Assembly: GCA_017421885.1 (NCBI GenBank)
Contig: JAFOHJ010000192.1
Coordinates: forward strand, 1 to 7,132
Source of the DNA: Clostridia bacterium
GTDB lineage: Bacteria; Bacillota_A; Clostridia; Oscillospirales; Butyricicoccaceae
Length of the DNA: 7,132 nt
Direction: 5' to 3'
Shown here: one piece after another, positions 5,370 to 7,132 of the stretch
How the letters are laid out: each line of letters begins with the position of its first letter
How positions within the stretch are numbered: position 1 is the first letter of the stretch
Position numbers and translations under genes: made by a program
Notes under the pieces: generated by a model
What the model was told of the DNA's origin: nothing
The model's input: the letters and a program-made list of their open reading frames with translations, nothing else
Database searches by the model: none

Positions 5370-6791
5370 GTGAAAAGTCTGTTTTTTAGAAACTTCTTTT
5401 TCTATGCTGTGCTTATCTGTGTCTCCTTTACAGCATTGGGAAGCACATTTACATATCAGATCAATGATTTTGCCCTGCAGGAAAAAATGAATATGCTTTC
5501 GACCACAATGACAAGAGCAACTGAGAGCACGGTATCCTATCTCGAAGAAACATCGTCGGCAATCATGATACCCAGCGCGGCGCGAGTTTACCGCACATCG
5601 ATGACCCAGCTTGCAGCCGACTGTGACGGAACCATATTTATCACCGATTCTGACGGTGAGATGCTTCTTGTGGCGACTAAGGATGGCTGTTATTCTCAAC
5701 AGGGCGGCTTTGTTCCACAGAAGGCTGTCAATGATGTTCTCACAAAAGGCAGCTACTATGAGCTGTCGAATATGGGCGGTTATCTGTCAAGCACACACTT
5801 TGTTTCGGGCACCACTGCCAAATTCGGAAGCAAGAGCGAGATATTGGTTTTTGCCGCCATTCCGTCAGATACCACACTGGTTTTCTTTGTAAACATCGTG
5901 TCTACCTTTGTGCTGATGGCGGTGTGTGTTCTGGTAATGACTCTGATCGCCACCTATTTCATCACATGGGCTGCGGTCAAGCCGATTAAGATGATAACAG
6001 GAGCGGCAAGGCAGTTTGCCCGCGGCGACTATTCGGCACGTATTCCTCTTCCGCCTCACCGCGATGAGATATATGATATGGCTTCGTCCTTTAATAATAT
6101 GGCCGAGTCGATCTCGAACAACGAGATGATGCACCGAGATCTTATTGCAAACGTATCTCATGACCTGAGAACTCCTATGACCACGATAGGCGGTTTTGTC
6201 GACGGCATCCTCGACGGCACGATTCCGGCTGAGAAGCAGGATTATTATCTCAGTATCGTTTCGTCCGAGATCAAGCGCCTTTCACGCCTTGCCAACGGCA
6301 TGCTTACCATGTCTAAGATGGAATCGAGCGAGGAGCTGGTTAAGGCTCCGTTTGATTTCAGCGATATGGTCATAAAAATCGCTTTCAGTTTCGAACAGAA
6401 GATCAATGATAAAAAGATTGATCTTGATCTCGATATTCCCGACACCTGCAGCGTAAATGCAAACCACGATGCGCTGTTTCAGGTGGTATATAACCTGTTC
6501 GACAATGCTCTTAAGTTCGTCAATGAAGGCGGCGAGATAAAGATCTATGCCGAAGTAAAAAGCGGCAGGCTGCACTTCAATATCCTCAACACGGGCAGCG
6601 AGATAGACCCTGAGAGTCTGAAACATATTTTCGAACGATTCTATAAGAGTGATAAATCCCGCGGTGCCAACCCGAATGGAAGCGGCCTGGGGCTTTATAT
6701 AGTCAAGACCATAATCGGACGTCATGACGGCGATGTTTCTGCAAAGAGCAGTGACGGAAAGACCGAGTTCCATTTCAATATCCCTGTATAA
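5370..6791 (+). CDS. Membrane sensor histidine kinase (HAMP, HisKA, HATPase_c)
   Basis: A 473-residue kinase started at GTG 5370, with a GGGAG site 9 nt upstream. TM1 spans about 5-27 and TM2 about 168-197. The extracytoplasmic part (about 28-167) has a Cache/PAS-like look (GTIFITDSDGEMLL at 87-100) and two cysteines, C85 and C107. A HAMP linker follows (about 198-250), then HisKA with the phosphorylated H264 in SHDLRTP. The ATPase domain has the N box NLFDNA (375-380), F box FERFYKSDKS (421-430) and G2 box GSGLGL (437-442). The G1 box is not the usual DxGxG but N407-T-G-S-E, with the adenine-contacting Asp replaced by Asn; some Firmicute kinases carry similar variants, so activity is not excluded. 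It should phosphorylate the regulator encoded just upstream. The signal is unknown. Confidence 0.94.
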   Translation: MKSLFFRNFFFYAVLICVSFTALGSTFTYQINDFALQEKMNMLSTTMTRATESTVSYLEETSSAIMIPSAARVYRTSMTQLAADCDGTIFITDSDGEMLLVATKDGCYSQQGGFVPQKAVNDVLTKGSYYELSNMGGYLSSTHFVSGTTAKFGSKSEILVFAAIPSDTTLVFFVNIVSTFVLMAVCVLVMTLIATYFITWAAVKPIKMITGAARQFARGDYSARIPLPPHRDEIYDMASSFNNMAESISNNEMMHRDLIANVSHDLRTPMTTIGGFVDGILDGTIPAEKQDYYLSIVSSEIKRLSRLANGMLTMSKMESSEELVKAPFDFSDMVIKIAFSFEQKINDKKIDLDLDIPDTCSVNANHDALFQVVYNLFDNALKFVNEGGEIKIYAEVKSGRLHFNILNTGSEIDPESLKHIFERFYKSDKSRGANPNGSGLGLYIVKTIIGRHDGDVSAKSSDGKTEFHFNIPV

Positions 6792-6811
6792 TTTTTTCAG
6801 AGGTGACATCA

Positions 6812-7132
6812 GTGGCCAGAGATCCAGGTTACGATAATAATCAATATTACAATGATTTTCAATTTAAAAGCTACGACGAGATCCTGGCTGCAAGAAGGCG
6901 TAAAGGCAATGCGCGTAAAGGCTGCATGATCGGATTTATGTTTGTCATAAGTGTGGTCGTTCTTTCGGTAGTTATCGGTGTCATGGGCGGCACATATATC
7001 CTTGAGCGCATAATGCAGCGCTTCACTGCCCTCGGAGAAGAACAGGAGAAAACAGACGAGCTTCCCGAAAAAACCGATGACGGGCAGAAGGGCGGATATT
7101 CTATTGAGATAGAAGAGCCCGATACCGATACC
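6812..7132 (+). CDS. Single-pass membrane protein of the two-component operon, C-terminus outside window
   Basis: An open frame of 107 codons starts at GTG 6812, with GAGGTGA 5 nt upstream, 20 nt after the kinase stop, and runs off the right edge. The N-terminus is rich in Asp, Asn and Tyr (residues 4-22), followed by a basic stretch (RRRKGNARKG, 28-37) and one transmembrane helix (about 38-63). After that comes an acidic, low-complexity linker (EEQEKTDELPEKTDD and on to DTDT). This gives an N-in topology with the main domain outside the membrane. The protein is co-directional and probably co-transcribed with the kinase. Membrane-anchored HtrA-like serine proteases often have this kind of N-terminus and lie next to two-component genes, but no catalytic domain is visible here and the identity is open. 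An in-frame GTG at 6803 is disfavoured because it lies within the ribosome binding site. Confidence 0.75.
   Translation, partial: MARDPGYDNNQYYNDFQFKSYDEILAARRRKGNARKGCMIGFMFVISVVVLSVVIGVMGGTYILERIMQRFTALGEEQEKTDELPEKTDDGQKGGYSIEIEEPDTDT

Noticed and set aside
6282..6809. A 175-codon minus-strand frame opposite the kinase
   Set aside because: Antisense to the HisKA/HATPase region; no supporting ribosome binding site or family resemblance.

Overview
The window reads as a chromosomal segment from a low-to-mid GC anaerobic Firmicute, most likely a Clostridia member of the Ruminococcus/Oscillospiraceae type. This rests on the gene families (a BspA-like leucine-rich repeat protein, a DUF1292 protein, an OmpR-type two-component pair), on strong Shine-Dalgarno sites of the AGGAG/GAGGTG type, and on sigma-A style promoters with TATAAT boxes and exact 17-bp spacers. 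The lineage is inferred from style, not from a marker gene.

Left part (1-3845) lies entirely on the minus strand. Reading in the direction of transcription there are four units. A DUF1292 small protein overlaps a GNAT acetyltransferase gene and is driven by a fully consensus promoter. The universally conserved ATPase ychF follows with its own promoter. Next is a ten-TM DMT/EamA-type transporter with its own promoter and terminator. Last is a cytosolic BspA-type leucine-rich repeat protein that runs off the left edge.

The most unusual structure lies just after the ychF stop codon. The last 40 bp, covering the final 13 codons and stop of ychF, occur twice as a perfect direct repeat (1754-1793 and 1923-1962). 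Between the copies are 129 bp (1794-1922) made almost entirely of hairpins. The native ychF terminator lies beyond the distal copy. This looks like a small non-coding element that inserted at the 3' end of ychF while leaving the gene intact.

Right part (3972-7132) lies on the plus strand. A tspO/MBR membrane protein gene is divergent from the DUF1292 gene and closed by a strong terminator. A leader of about 130 bp follows, holding a seven-codon ORF with a good ribosome binding site, candidate promoters and a small hairpin. Then comes a three-gene set: an OmpR/PhoB response regulator, a membrane sensor histidine kinase, and the 5' end of a single-pass membrane protein that continues beyond the window. 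A strong hairpin with an imperfect U tract sits between regulator and kinase and could lower expression of the distal genes. The kinase and regulator form a cognate pair by position, and the third gene is a reasonable candidate for a partner or target.

No rRNA, tRNA, CRISPR array, transposase gene or phage gene was found. Most of the window is ordinary housekeeping and regulatory content. The ychF 3' duplication with its structured insert is the part that deserves follow-up.
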